Shown in pieces: positions 1 to 11,339 of a stretch of 64,000 bases of DNA. The DNA comes from Elysia chlorotica (lineage: Eukaryota > Mollusca > Gastropoda > Plakobranchidae), in the NCBI GenBank assembly GCA_003991915.1, contig RQTK01000236.1, positions 95,145 to 159,144 of the forward strand, given 5' to 3'. Made by a program: the position numbers and the translations under genes. The notes below the pieces were generated by a model. It was not told the origin of the DNA. It searched no databases and saw only the letters and a program-made list of their open reading frames with translations. The stretch's first letter is position 1. Each line of letters starts with the position of its first letter.

Positions 1-122
1 TATCTAATTATCATCTTCCTCCCGACAATCTATCACCTCTCTGTCAGTCTATCCACCACTCCATCAGTTATTGTCGTATCCATTAAAACTGACCCGAGTG
101 TTCTGTCTCGCCCCCTGCACAG

Positions 123-2774
123 ATCCATGAGCTCCAGGGACTCGAGACGCGGCTTGACTCGGTGCAGGATGAGGTCGGTGACGGCTTCGCCAGTCTCAAG
201 GCTTCTCAAACTGGCTTCACTGAGGCCCTGGAGCTGGCCGAGAAGGTGGGACCGACTCCTTTTATTTTATTTATTGTTGTTGTTGTTGTTGCTGTTGTTG
301 TTCTTTTATTTATAATGTTTGGTGTTGTGGTTTTAGATATTAAAGTTTAAAAAAAATTTCAGATGAACACACCCATTTATAAACTTAAACAATTAAGATG
401 GCGTTTAATGCAACAGAGTTACAGTGAATTGTGACAGCATTGCTTATGAAATTCTACTACATATTGTTATGGTTCTTCCATAGTTCACCATAATTATTTT
501 GAACCAAGAGAGAAACGTAAGGTTTTTAATATTTCAACTAAAACTTCTGTTTTACTACTTACATACACGCAATGAGACTCCTGTTTTCTTGAAATGTCTA
601 GTGAAAGAGGGAAAATTCGCAGACTTGATATCATGGTCTTTAAAACAAGTTTCAAAACCCCAATTAACATAAACATGGTGCGGAAAATGTGATGCCACAC
701 ACCACATAGATCTAGATTTTTAGCTCTGGATTCAATTTGTAATTGCATCATGCTTATTGCCTAGACATTTATACTAGTCGAGTTTTTATAGTCCGATTAT
801 AAAAACAACAACACTTGAATGGCAAAATACATTTTCTCGTATAATGCAGATTTTAACAGTTACAGTGCACTGGCAATTAAAATTAACCGCACTTTCGCCT
901 CAATTCATTGTGGCTGCCTGAGAATAATATTATCATGGGAATTGTCGATTATAGTTATGTACACTGCCAAGAGGCTGCTTGAATTTCTGGTCTTTATTCC
1001 TTATTCCTGAGCCTTATACTATTTTAAAAATGCACAAGTCGATATCTCAATATTTCCTTCACTATAATCTTCTTTTAAATTTTTTATTAGACTATGTAAA
1101 GGGTGCATAACTTAATTAGTACATGCGCCGATGTTTCAAGTTTAACTGCCTTAGACATCGAGGAAGGCAACTCTAATTATAAATGTCCCATATCGCTAAT
1201 ACTTCGTGCGTTCATCAGAGGTGGCAGAAAGGCTCTGACATATCGCTAATATTTCATGCGTTCATCAGAGATGGCAGAAAGGCTCTGTGGCGTCATCCAA
1301 GCTGCAGTCCGAGGCGATGGAGCGACTACAGTGGCAGCAGGACCAGATGGTTGCCCGGATAGGGAGACTTGAGCAGGACAACGTAAGTAAACTCTCGTGA
1401 GTCCATTACATCATATACCGGTATGTTCACCGAGAAATCCTACACTGAAAGGGCGTCCACCAGCTGATATCCCCGAACTGACCCATCTAAATCTTACTTC
1501 TAAGGATTCGTTGCTTTGATTCTCTTAATATCCGACTATTTTTACCTACCTTACATTTTCAAAAGGTTCTATTTGGATACATAGGCACTAGTGTATCAGC
1601 TGAGATTGGAGCTTAGGACTTCCTCGTTAATCTTGGGCTTTAACCGACAGAACCAACGGCGCTCCCATTTTACCCTCTGGTGTCATAAAAAATGATATTA
1701 CCACAAATTAATAGTGTACCTTTTCAAGTATCGATAACTACACATTAATTTTCTACAACACTAGTTACGTTATCGAAAATAAGTACAGTGTACATGTTTG
1801 GTCACTATCTTCTTTTAGGCCAAACTGCAAGAAAACCTCACGACCATTCTGGCAATGTACGAGTCCGCGATGAGCGCCCTGCAGCAGAGAGACACTGCGC
1901 CGACTCGGAAGCCGGAATCCACAACTCTCCCTGGCATAGATGACGACTATTACTTACAGCACAGCAGCAGTAGCATTGAGAGTGTGTCCAGAAACAGAAT
2001 CTCATCCATCAGCCAACAAATTTCTGTGCTCGAGGAAAAATTGTCTATGTGTAAGTTCTATAATTTTATGATGTCTAATTTTTAAAGTGCATGTTGCTTT
2101 TTTTCATTAATCGTGACACGATCATTGTGCGATAGGTTTAAGCACAAAGCATTGAATTAATCAAAAACATAAAAATGAAACTTTCAGAACAAGCTGGTGA
2201 AAAGGTAATGAAAATATATATATATATTTTTTTTTTATGATAGTATTGTTGGTAGTGCATTGTTTGATTTCACGTAAAGCTAAATCCCATTCAAATAGAT
2301 CTACTCCACTATATGAAAATGTATGTCCAGTTAAAACATGTGTATTTTTTTTAAAAAGAAAAACGTAGGCCTATTAATAGTATCTAGTGTTGCTAATTCA
2401 TTGATTGATTCATTGATGGCTCATTAAGTTTTAAAAAAAGTTGAAAATCACTTTGTATGGATTCTTTTAATCCATACAAGATTACCATAATATTTTTATG
2501 TATGACTTTTTATTTGTTCATTTAAAAATGGCGAATACTTTTTTTACGGTTTTAAAGTACATTGACGTCAAATACTGACATAAAAAGTGATTATTTGTGG
2601 CAAATTGAATAGGTTTATTATGACCTTAGCCGTTCTTAGCCGTTTCGAAAGGTTTCAATATTTTCTATTTTGTATTTTTGGGGGGAGGAGGGTCCCTTTT
2701 CTTCAGAATAAATGCATGGTTTTCCGATGTTGTTTACAGGTAATTGCAATGGAGCGCAGTACCCGAATTACTGA
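123..2774 (+). CDS. Coiled-coil protein, C-terminal exons (5' end outside window)
   Basis: Four exons join in frame: 123-245, 1278-1382, 1819-2050 and 2740-2774, giving the last 164 codons and a TGA stop at 2772-2774. Phases are 0, 0 and 1. The first three exons are flanked by AG/GT signals; the first donor (GTGGGA) is weak and the next two are GTAAGT. The product is rich in Glu, Gln and Leu with heptad-like spacing (ELQGLETRLDSVQDE, RLQWQQDQMVARIGRLEQDN, KLQENLTTILAMYESAM). A Ser-rich stretch and another short helix (ISQQISVLEEKL) follow, then the tail CNCNGAQYPNY. It therefore looks like the end of a coiled-coil scaffold or adaptor. I do not recognise the family and assign no function. The last exon is short and rests only on an acceptor and a compatible phase, so the C-terminus is the least certain part. 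If that splice is wrong, the frame stops soon after 2050. Confidence 0.65.
1189..1288. repeat. 50-bp tandem duplication over a splice acceptor
   Basis: Two adjacent 50-bp copies (1189-1238 and 1239-1288) differ at only a few bases. Each holds a GGCAG acceptor followed by AAAGGCTCT, the first bases of the second coiled-coil exon. Only the downstream copy continues in frame; using the upstream copy shifts the frame because 50 is not a multiple of three. Confidence 0.85.
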
Positions 2775-3290
2775 GCGAACATGGAGTGGACATACACAGA
2801 CACACACACAGATGATACAGTGTGGTTAATCAGATAGAGAAAGCACAATTTATTGTTGAAAACTGTTGCTCAATTTATTTATTTCATACAATACTATATA
2901 ATCATACCATTAGTTGCCTTTGTGAATCTTAAAGAAAAAACTTTCTCACAAAATAAGAGCGACACAAATTTGCAATAAACTGAAAATAAGGTTATTTCAA
3001 TAATTATGAAAATAGCTTATGTTTCTCTCTTCTAGCAAAATTATTACATTGTAGTTGGTCTAAAGACAAAATATATCAATAAAAAAATGTTCCACTTAGA
3101 CACTTAAATGTGTTTTATCAATTCCATACAAATAGTGCAATTTATTATAACTGTTTAAAACTGTTTAAAACTCCATTTTACTGACATTGGTTCAATGTAT
3201 CTATAAGTTCACGGAGAAATCTCAGAAAGAGAAGAGATGTGCTTGCTGAAACGTTACCAATACGATGCCACAATAAACTAAAGAAAAAAA
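2775..3290 (+). other. Probable 3' UTR of the coiled-coil gene
   Basis: No coding potential is seen after the TGA at 2774. AATAAA hexamers occur at 2974-2979 and 3272-3277, the second followed by an A-rich stretch, so transcript ends near 3.0 or 3.3 kb are plausible. This is inferred from the hexamers alone. Confidence 0.35.
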
Positions 3291-3761
3291 AATTGAGTAT
3301 GGAAATTGAAACCCATTTTTTTATATCACCGCTAGTTTAAATATATAAAAACTGAAACTTTATGTTCTTACAAAGGTCTTGGTATACCCTTCTTGGTCCT
3401 AATTTGAGAGCGTGGTGTTTTTTTTTAAACTAACTATGAAGGCCCCAATACTCAAAGATAGCCTATGGCGTTGCCTTGCTAAGCGCGTCTCGACCTACCT
3501 CGCGTGGAGAGGCTACAGATTTAGAATGGGGAATGAAGATAATAAATTGCCTTCATTAAAAAATTTACCCGCAGCAATGATCGGGTTTTAAAACATATAA
3601 TATGTGGGATGAAGCGATGTGAACATCCAAAATGAGCTTATTAAGTTCATTACCGGTAATATTGTTATAGAGTCATGCATTTTGTACATAATGTATTTAT
3701 TACGATGCTCTGAGCTTACAACAGATAACTTTGAGTATTACCAGAGAAACAAGTTCTCTCT

Positions 3762-3762
<1 letters not shown>

Positions 3763-3814
<52 letters not shown>

Positions 3815-3815
3815 C

Positions 3816-3852
<37 letters not shown>

Positions 3853-3866
3853 CCACACACACACAC
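3763..3866. repeat. (CT)n/(CA)n microsatellite
   Basis: A nearly pure CT tract with a few TTT or CCC interruptions ends in a short CA run. The Ser/Leu-rich and Arg/Glu-rich open frames over it are low-complexity artefacts. Confidence 0.97.
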
Positions 3867-4916
3867 TTTGAGACATTTCCTAATGTATTGATAATACAAT
3901 CATGTAATGTCATGTAGTTGCTACTGAACGATACATGTTAGTGGAAATATTGACGTCCTCTTTTGACGAACTGTAATTGTAATAATTTGAGGACTATTGA
4001 ATTATGCTCGCTGGAATATCCATTCACAAATGGGTTTAAAGAGGGATAACTAACCCTAACTTGGAGTAGCTTATAGTAAACTTAGATGTAGGCCTGAGAG
4101 ATCATATGATCCCAGTTATGTACGCTTAGATGTAGGCCTATCAATCAATCGTAAGTGTACCTACTGAGCATTAAAGAATGGGCTATTGCTGCTCACCATC
4201 TGCATTGTCACACAGTATTCGAAGCATTTCGATGTACAAGTTTCTTTTTTTTTTTCTTCTCTTAAGCAGCAGGTAAAGTTTATAGGATAACCTTTTCTTT
4301 GTATGGATTTGAAAGATTTACAAAATATAACCACAAGTTCAAATTGAAGGTGCAAGCTTTGTTACATAATAAACTATTTTTACATTTTCTTCGTTTTACT
4401 TTGTTCTGTGTTAAATACTGAAATAATGCGTTTGTTGTTTATGAAGTAAAATAAAGTAATATTACAGACGTTTATACATGATATGATTCCACTCTTTGAT
4501 TCTTCAATATTTAGAAAATTGCTTCAAAACGTGACCTATGTTTTGCCTTCATCTATATAAAAAGCTGTTAAATACCCTCTACAAGGGCTGCTGCAAGTGG
4601 AGAGAGGGCAGACATTTTTAATTTGAGCTGTATCAATGGCTTACAGATTTTCTGTTGTAGGCCTATCGTTTTTGGGAAAGGCCCCAAAGAAACCTCTAAA
4701 TTTCTTTGAAATGCATAACCTAAAAGAAAGTTAAGTTATAGAGGTGCCATAAATACAATGTATCTTAGTAATTTTCTGAACACCAGTCTCCGTATATGAG
4801 TCTTCTGGAGAATTGTGAGTCATAAAAGTTGTAAAAGATTATCGAATTACAAACTAAAATGTTATATAGATACTGATGATATCATGTTACTTTTCCATTT
4901 ACTTTCGTCTTTTCAA

Positions 4917-4941
4917 CATCAACAACAACAACAACAACAAT

Positions 4942-4984
<43 letters not shown>

Positions 4985-4986
4985 GC

Positions 4987-5043
<57 letters not shown>
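4917..5043. repeat. (CAA)n microsatellite
   Basis: About forty CAA triplets with rare interruptions. The polyasparagine frame across it has no exon signals and is not treated as a gene. Confidence 0.97.
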
Positions 5044-5447
5044 AAGGACAATAATCTTATTATAAATATTTGAATCCCAAAATCTCTAAAACTGCATAAG
5101 ATAAAGCTATGAAATTACCCAGTTAGATGATATTTTGACTGTAGACTTGCGTCGGTATAATTATTTATTTTGACGAAAAGTGTTTCAATTCGCCCAAAAC
5201 CAAGGAATGAAAGAAGAAATGTAATTTCAAATTAATTAATATTAACATAAAGAACTGCTTCCCCCTTTGCTTCCACAACAAATAAATTGAAGTTGGCTGA
5301 TGAAATCCATGTAATAAAGCCTATCAATAATTCTAGTTGTTTAAGGAACTTTCTTCGGCATAAATACCAAATATTTTTTAGGGCGCACGAGTTTGTTTTT
5401 ACGGCACGTCAGCACGTTAACGGCTATGGTGCGACGCGCACGAAGAT

Positions 5448-6880
5448 GAATTCTTGGAATAAAAGAAAAAAATATATATTATTAACGCTAGTGTCTGACA
5501 TTTACAAAGCGGTAGCTGGTCAATTTTCATATTCAGCGACCATGACTTATTAAAATGTTCTAAACAAAAGTATTCATATAGCAAATATACGCAAAAAATT
5601 ATGAGAAAACAAAACGGACGTTTACAATGATGCACTACAGCTTTTTTTTCACAGCATGAAAGAGTTGATGTATTTCTTCGTGAAAACAACTTTAATTCCT
5701 AATGGTTTCCTTGCATTTCTGAACAACCATAATTTTTAGTTTTAGCACACTGCAAACCCATCCAATTAGAGGCTTCTAAAGCACATGGTTGCTAAACGCT
5801 GTAAACATGATTCTTTTTGCTGCGGGGTCCTAAAATTTGTCACGATTCCGTAATTCACTCCTGTAATGTACTGTATCTACATGAAAGAAGATAACAGGGG
5901 AGGGATACAGAAAGAGAAAGAAATAGGGGACACATTATAAAGACAGATAGACACCAGAGAGTGGTTGTAGGAGGAGAAAGATCAGACACAATTTATTGGG
6001 ATCAAATCTCGAGTTCCTGGGATCTGGTCTCTTCTTGGGATATATCAACGATCTCCCAAACCAGGTAAAATCAAACACCAGGCTCTCACTGACGACACCG
6101 CCATCGATCGCATAGTCCAAAGTCTTGAAGACCAAAGAAAATTACAAGCGGAGATGGAATTCTTGGAATAAAAGAAAATAATATTATTAAAGCTATTGAA
6201 ATTTTATAAAGCGGATGTTGGTCAATTTTCCTATTCAGCGACCATGACTCATTAAAATGTTCCAAATAAAAGTTTTCATATAGCAAATATACGCAAATAT
6301 GAGAAAACAAAACGAACGTTTACAATGATGCACTAGGCCTACAGCTTTTTTTTTCACAGCATGAAAGAGTTTATGTATTTCTTCGTGAAAACAACTTTAA
6401 TTCCTAATGGTTTCCTTGCATTTCTGAACAACCACAATATTGAGTTTTAGCACATTGCAAACTCATCCAATTAGGGGCTTCAAAAGCACATGGTTGCTAA
6501 ACATGTAAATGCTGTAAACATGATTCTTCTTGCTGCGGGGTCTTGCCACGATTCCGTAATTAAATCCTGTAATGTACTGTATCTACATGAAACAAGATAA
6601 CAGGAGAGGGATACAGAAAGAGAAAGAAACAGGGGAAACATTATAAAGACAGATAGACACCAGAGAGTGGCTGTAGGAGGAGAAAGATCAAACACAATTT
6701 ATTGGGATCAAATCTCGAGTTCCTCAGGGGTCATTCCTGAGATCAAGTCTCTTCTTGGGATAGATATATCGACGATCTCACAAACCAGGTAAAATCAAAC
6801 ACCAGGCTCTCATTGACGACACCGCCATCGATCGCATAGTCCAAAGTCTTGGAGACCAAAGAAAATTACAAACGGACATG
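5448..6880 (+). repeat. Tandem duplication (about 709 bp) carrying LINE RT fragments
   Basis: The segment from 5448 (GAATTCTTGGAATAAAAG) recurs from 6157, with a period of about 709 bp and scattered substitutions and small indels. Both copies run from the same AT-rich flank into a LINE reverse-transcriptase fragment that includes DDTAIDRIVQSLEDQRK. The second copy continues into more LINE sequence. The divergence means the duplication is not very recent. Confidence 0.85.
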
Positions 6881-7572
6881 GATGCCCATGCTGTCTGGAT
6901 CAGAAGTGGGATAGGCCTGTGTGCTTTCATCCCGACAAATGCCAAGTCATGCAGGTCACCAGAAACCCCACCATAAAGAACTCATCATATTATCTCCATG
7001 CCAGAAGCTCCAAACTGTGGCTAAGGTCAAATACTCTGGTGTTACTGCCCAGTCGAATGGATAATGGACAATCAGATTAACGATTTGGTCAATAATGGAA
7101 ATAGGCTACTCGGTTTCATGCGGCGTAACCTGAAGGTTAACTCGAGGACCATCAAAGACCGAGCCGTAAGATGCTTCTAAGCCCTGAACTAGAATACGCA
7201 GCTACAGTAAGGGACCCATTTAAACAGGAAGATATCGCCGCATTAAGAAGAATCCAAAGACGTGCAGTGCGCATTGTTAGAAACCGACATAGAAACACCA
7301 GCAACGTGGCTGACAGGCTCCTAATTCTAAACTGGGAGACTCGGCAACATCGTCGCAAAACATCTAGACACACTCTCTTCTGTAGCATCCTTAACGGCAC
7401 TGCTAATGTAAAGTGCAATGAACTACAGCAAGCTGTGATGTGTGCCGGGCGCAGTCACATTTCAAAAAGACAACTAAATTTGCTTTTCAAAAATATGCCA
7501 AGAGATGTGATTTATATTGTTGTTGTTTTTTGTCTTTTAATTTTCACACGTGTTACTCAGTGCCATCTGTAA
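5980..7572 (+). mobile_element. Decayed non-LTR retrotransposon (jockey/CR1-like LINE), RT fragments
   Basis: Plus-strand frames match the reverse-transcriptase and post-RT part of jockey/CR1-type LINEs. Visible pieces are a YINDLP-like stretch, a DDTAIDR block corresponding to the RT F/YxDD region, CFHPDKCQVMQVT after it, and the thumb-like block LEYAATVRDPFKQEDI, LRRIQRRAVRIVRNRHRNTS, NWETRQHRRKTSR (7186-7370). The order agrees with the family. The first part appears twice because of the tandem duplication. Several stops and frame changes separate the blocks, and no endonuclease domain or intact 5' end is seen, so this is a truncated relic. The clade is uncertain without alignment. Confidence 0.8.
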
Positions 7573-7669
7573 TCTATTCTTTAATCTAAAACTACATTTA
7601 TGTTGGTTAAAACCTAGTTTTGAATTGTTTTTTTTTATCTGGCGCATCTCGAAACACTTGTGTAAAAAA

Positions 7670-7888
7670 CGTCAATAATTATGTAAGTAGGCCTACATGT
7701 TATGATCAGTCAGTTTTGTATACAGCTCCACAGATTTCTATTTATAACAATCAGGATACAGCTCTAAAAAATTGAGCACGTCAATAATTATGTAAGTTGG
7801 CCTACATGTAATGATCAGTCAGTTTTGTATACAGCTCCACAGATTTCTATTAATAACAATCAGGATACAGCTCTAAAAAATTGAGCAC
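7670..7888. repeat. 109-bp direct tandem duplication
   Basis: Copies start at 7670 and 7779 with CGTCAATAATTATGTAAG and are almost identical, including a shared GATCAGTCAGTTTTGTATAC block. No coding potential is seen. Confidence 0.9.
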
Positions 7889-8294
7889 TTTTCTTATTTT
7901 GTACTAAAAAAACTATAGTATAGATATACACAAAGAGGCAGAGATGAGGAGGGAGAAAGAGAGCCCCACGGTCCAGGTATGGGCCTACTATAGACTGTTG
8001 GGCAGAGACATTTCATTTCAAATAAAACAAAACAAAATAGGCGGCCTACGATCTTACTGTACCGCAAAATAGGGAGATTAGATAACGTCACAAAACCATG
8101 AAACAAATTCGGGGAGATTAGTCAACAAAACAAGCATTTTTAGACTCAAGGAAGTAGAAAGAGAAGCCTACTAAAAAATATTAATAGTGGTTTTTATTTT
8201 TTACTTTGTTGATAGCAACGTCCAGGGAATAATTTTCAACTGCTAGGTTTGGAGCATATTAACATCAAAGGACTGTAATCAAGAAACTGGCACA

Positions 8295-8690
8295 TAGAGA
8301 AATCTAGCAGTCCTAGATCTAGATAAGCTTAGTAAACAATAATAATTATTATTATTGATCCACTTTCCGAGTTGCAATGAGTAGAACTATCTAGATCTAG
8401 ATCTAGAAAATCTAGTGGCACTAATAGATTTAAATGTTAACCAGACCTAAATCTGAAGGGTAATTACATCTGACGTCTGCGTTAATTACTGAAATAAAAA
8501 TCTAAACATAAACGTTGTTTTTAGCAACTAGAAAATCTATAGTCTAGATCTAGAATCTAGATTTAGATCTTAGACTTAGAATTTAGATGGCTAATCTAGA
8601 TCTAGAATCTAGATCTAGACTTAGAATTTAAATCTAGATAGCTAATCAAGATCTTGATCTAGAGTTAGACTAAGATCTAGATTAGATCTT
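8295..8690. repeat. TCTAGATC-rich patch
   Basis: About twenty overlapping occurrences of the palindromic words TCTAGA and AGATCT fill this stretch, interspersed with AT-rich bases. The same words form smaller clusters near 41.56, 44.77, 53.70 and 61.6 kb. Confidence 0.8.
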
Positions 8691-8714
8691 CTTCTTCTTC
8701 TTCTTCTTCTTCTT

Positions 8715-8776
<62 letters not shown>

Positions 8777-8792
8777 CATTATTATTATTATT
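8687..8792. repeat. (CTT)n followed by (ATT)n microsatellite
   Basis: About eighteen CTT units are followed directly by an ATT run with one or two interruptions. Confidence 0.95.
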
Positions 8793-10750
8793 GTTATTAT
8801 TTTCTTCAGTATTACTGCTCAAGTTTAACATTGAATATTATTAAAAGAAGACCCTCTGCTTGAAACAATGCCATGGGCCCTCTTAGTGTTACAGTTAGAT
8901 CAATATATTCAATTGGTTCAGGTTTCTTGAGATCTGATTAATTCTAAGCACTCATAGCCATTTATTTGTATACGGGAACCAGTAAAAATCCTTTTCTTGG
9001 TACACAAGTTTTCTAAACCACATTCAAGCTCATTTCTGCTGGGTGTTTGCTCTCAATGCACTAATAGTAACATGGACATTCATGTTGGCTTGAGTTTTAA
9101 AGCAGAACCAAAAAAAATTTGATTCAGCTTTGAAGCATTTTTTTGGGACTTGACAGATTTTTTTTGAATTACAAGTCTGCCGTAGTATTTCCCTTAGGGT
9201 TTATAATAATAAATAATTTATTTCTATAGGGCCAGTACTACGCTGTGGCAAGGAGTACCTCGAAATTCGTAAAACTTCAACTAAATTCTCTATTTTCGGC
9301 AACGATAGGGTCCACACAAAAAATTCATTAAATAACTTAGGGCACGAATTTCAACTTGTTTTTTTGTCAGAACGTGAACAAAAGGTTGAACTATGTCATA
9401 GAGGTGTTAACTCAATTTTGAACTGGGGTTATCCCCTTGGCCTTTATGGGCCTGTATCTCGAAACTGGATTTTGCGACAAGCAACTGGTTTTCTCAGGCC
9501 GCCTCACATATAGCGAAATTTGGACATAGCACATGCGGTGCCTATAGGAAAATTTGGTCAAAAATGTATATAAAACTATACTATTTAAAGAGGCTTCAAC
9601 ACTATACATGTATTTAGTGTGTATCTAGACACTGTCCGAATGGAGCATTCTAGATCTACTTCTACTTTACTATCACTAATGCTGCTACTTTTTGTTTTCT
9701 TGGCTCCTGAATACAACATTAGCAGCTGTTTGATGATTCGATTTTGTTATGTTAGAAGGCTCTCAAAGTGAAAACAAAAATGCCACATACTGTTGGGTGG
9801 TGTAACTTGTGCAAATGTTGTGGGTCTTTCAGTAGCCGTTAACGAAATCAATTTTGTAGTGTGTTTTTTTTAACAAAATTAATTAATTGTGCAGGAGGTG
9901 TTTATAATATCTCCAAATAATGGACAGGAATGATGTGCATCGCATTAATATTTGTAAAATCCTGTGTTTATATAAAATATTTCTTGAGATCTAGTTAATG
10001 TTGAAGTAGGTGAGAACTTTACCTTCTTTGGCAGTGTCAACCAAATAATTTAAAAATCTTTTTAACAAAAACACTTCAAATATAGTGCATACATGTATAC
10101 ATGGCAATATTTGGAAAGAAACAGAATAGGTTCTATAAAGCAGTATAGATAAGCACATATATTACAGCTAGACACTCCCTGAACTGATCCTTGAAAAAAA
10201 TAGCTGCTGGAATGAAACCACAGAACTTGCCAAAGACAGAAAGCCTACTTCTAGGGAAAATTATCTAGTACAATTATGATTGCAATGCAAATTAGCAATA
10301 ATTATATGGGACCATGATTTCTCTTTTCCTTTTTTAGTGAATTGAGGTGGTTTTGGGAATCATGTAAGCATCAGTTCTAAGAAAGAAACATTTTTATTTT
10401 CTTTGTGATAACAGTAGGCCCTACATTGTGGATCACTTTTAAATTATTAAAATCCATACAGGCCTGAGATGTATTAAACTGGTTTTGAATACCAAGATTT
10501 TATCTTGTGATATCACACAGTTATATAAAACAATAGGCACTTGCACTTATAAAAATTCAATTTTTGAAAGGTTTTAGAAACCGGAAGGTAAGTATTAAAA
10601 AAAAAATGTGTTAATGCTATAAAAGTAATTTTTTAGTGTATAGTTTGTGTGTGTGGGTGTGTGTTTTTGTATACAATATTTATTAAACTAATACTATTTT
10701 TTCCTTTTTGTTTCTTTTAGGTAGAACTCTTATTTAAAGCTTGGAGAATC

Positions 10751-11339
10751 ATGCCTAAGATGAAAAAGACAGTTTTGGATAAAAAATGTTCACTTTGCCA
10801 TCAAACTTTGGGACCAAAGGCATTGACACTTTATGGGGTAAAAAAAAAAAAGTGTGAAATTATGACAGTGCTTGAAATGCTTCTGCCTTCTCAAGACTTT
10901 TCATCATTATGTGATAGAAAGCTTTTCCCTAATCCTAAAATTTGTGCTTCATGTTTTTCTTCTGTGAAAAAACTACCTACTACATTATTGGCAGTCCAGA
11001 ATCTTGTTGGCAAACCTCTTAATATTCAGTTGTACAAGCCAAACAGGCAAGCCTGGACAGCTTCAAGTGAGCTGATTGAACATGGTTCACTCACAAAGTT
11101 GAAATCAAGAGACAGTGAAGAATCTTTATCAGCTGACAGAAAAAGTGAATATCTGGAGTTCTCAAAACGAACAAAAAGTCCTGATGATCTTGTGCGAAAT
11201 TCTGTTTCAAATGAAACTTCTCTGTGCATGAATTCTGATACAGAGGTTATGGAAAATAAAGGCAGTTTTCCGAACTCCTTGGGACAGGAAGATCAAGGGC
11301 ATGAATCTACAGACATTGCTCAAACAAGTCAAGTGCACG
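10751..11339 (+). other. ZAD-like Cys4 domain exon of the zinc-finger gene
   Basis: The first coding exon encodes CSLC at residues 14-17 and CASC near residues 58-61, followed by a helix-like SSVKKLPTTLLAVQNLVG. Two CxxC pairs about 40 residues apart, with a helix after the second, fit the zinc-finger-associated domain (ZAD) that acts as a dimerisation module in insect C2H2 factors. The spacing is shorter than in many ZADs, so the assignment is an inference. The rest of the exon is Ser/Glu/Lys-rich and probably disordered. Confidence 0.55.

Larger units (their letters stand above)
3291..10720. other. Intergenic region with repeats and LINE relics
   Basis: Between the coiled-coil gene and the zinc-finger gene I see no host coding exon. 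The region holds CT and CAA microsatellites, a duplicated LINE-bearing segment (5.4-7.6 kb), a 109-bp tandem duplication (7670-7888), a TCTAGATC-rich patch with TTC/ATT tracts (8.3-8.8 kb) and otherwise plain AT-rich DNA. The promoter and any 5' non-coding exon of the zinc-finger gene should lie near its right end, but no clear core element was recognised. Confidence 0.6.

Noticed and set aside
2189-2205. 17-nt micro-exon between AG and GTAATG after the third coiled-coil exon
   Set aside because: Joining it to the phase-1 end at 2050 gives an immediate TAA, and direct joining to 2740 works without it.
4876-5073. Polyasparagine open frame
   Set aside because: It is only the CAA microsatellite read in one frame, without splice signals or non-repeat coding sequence.
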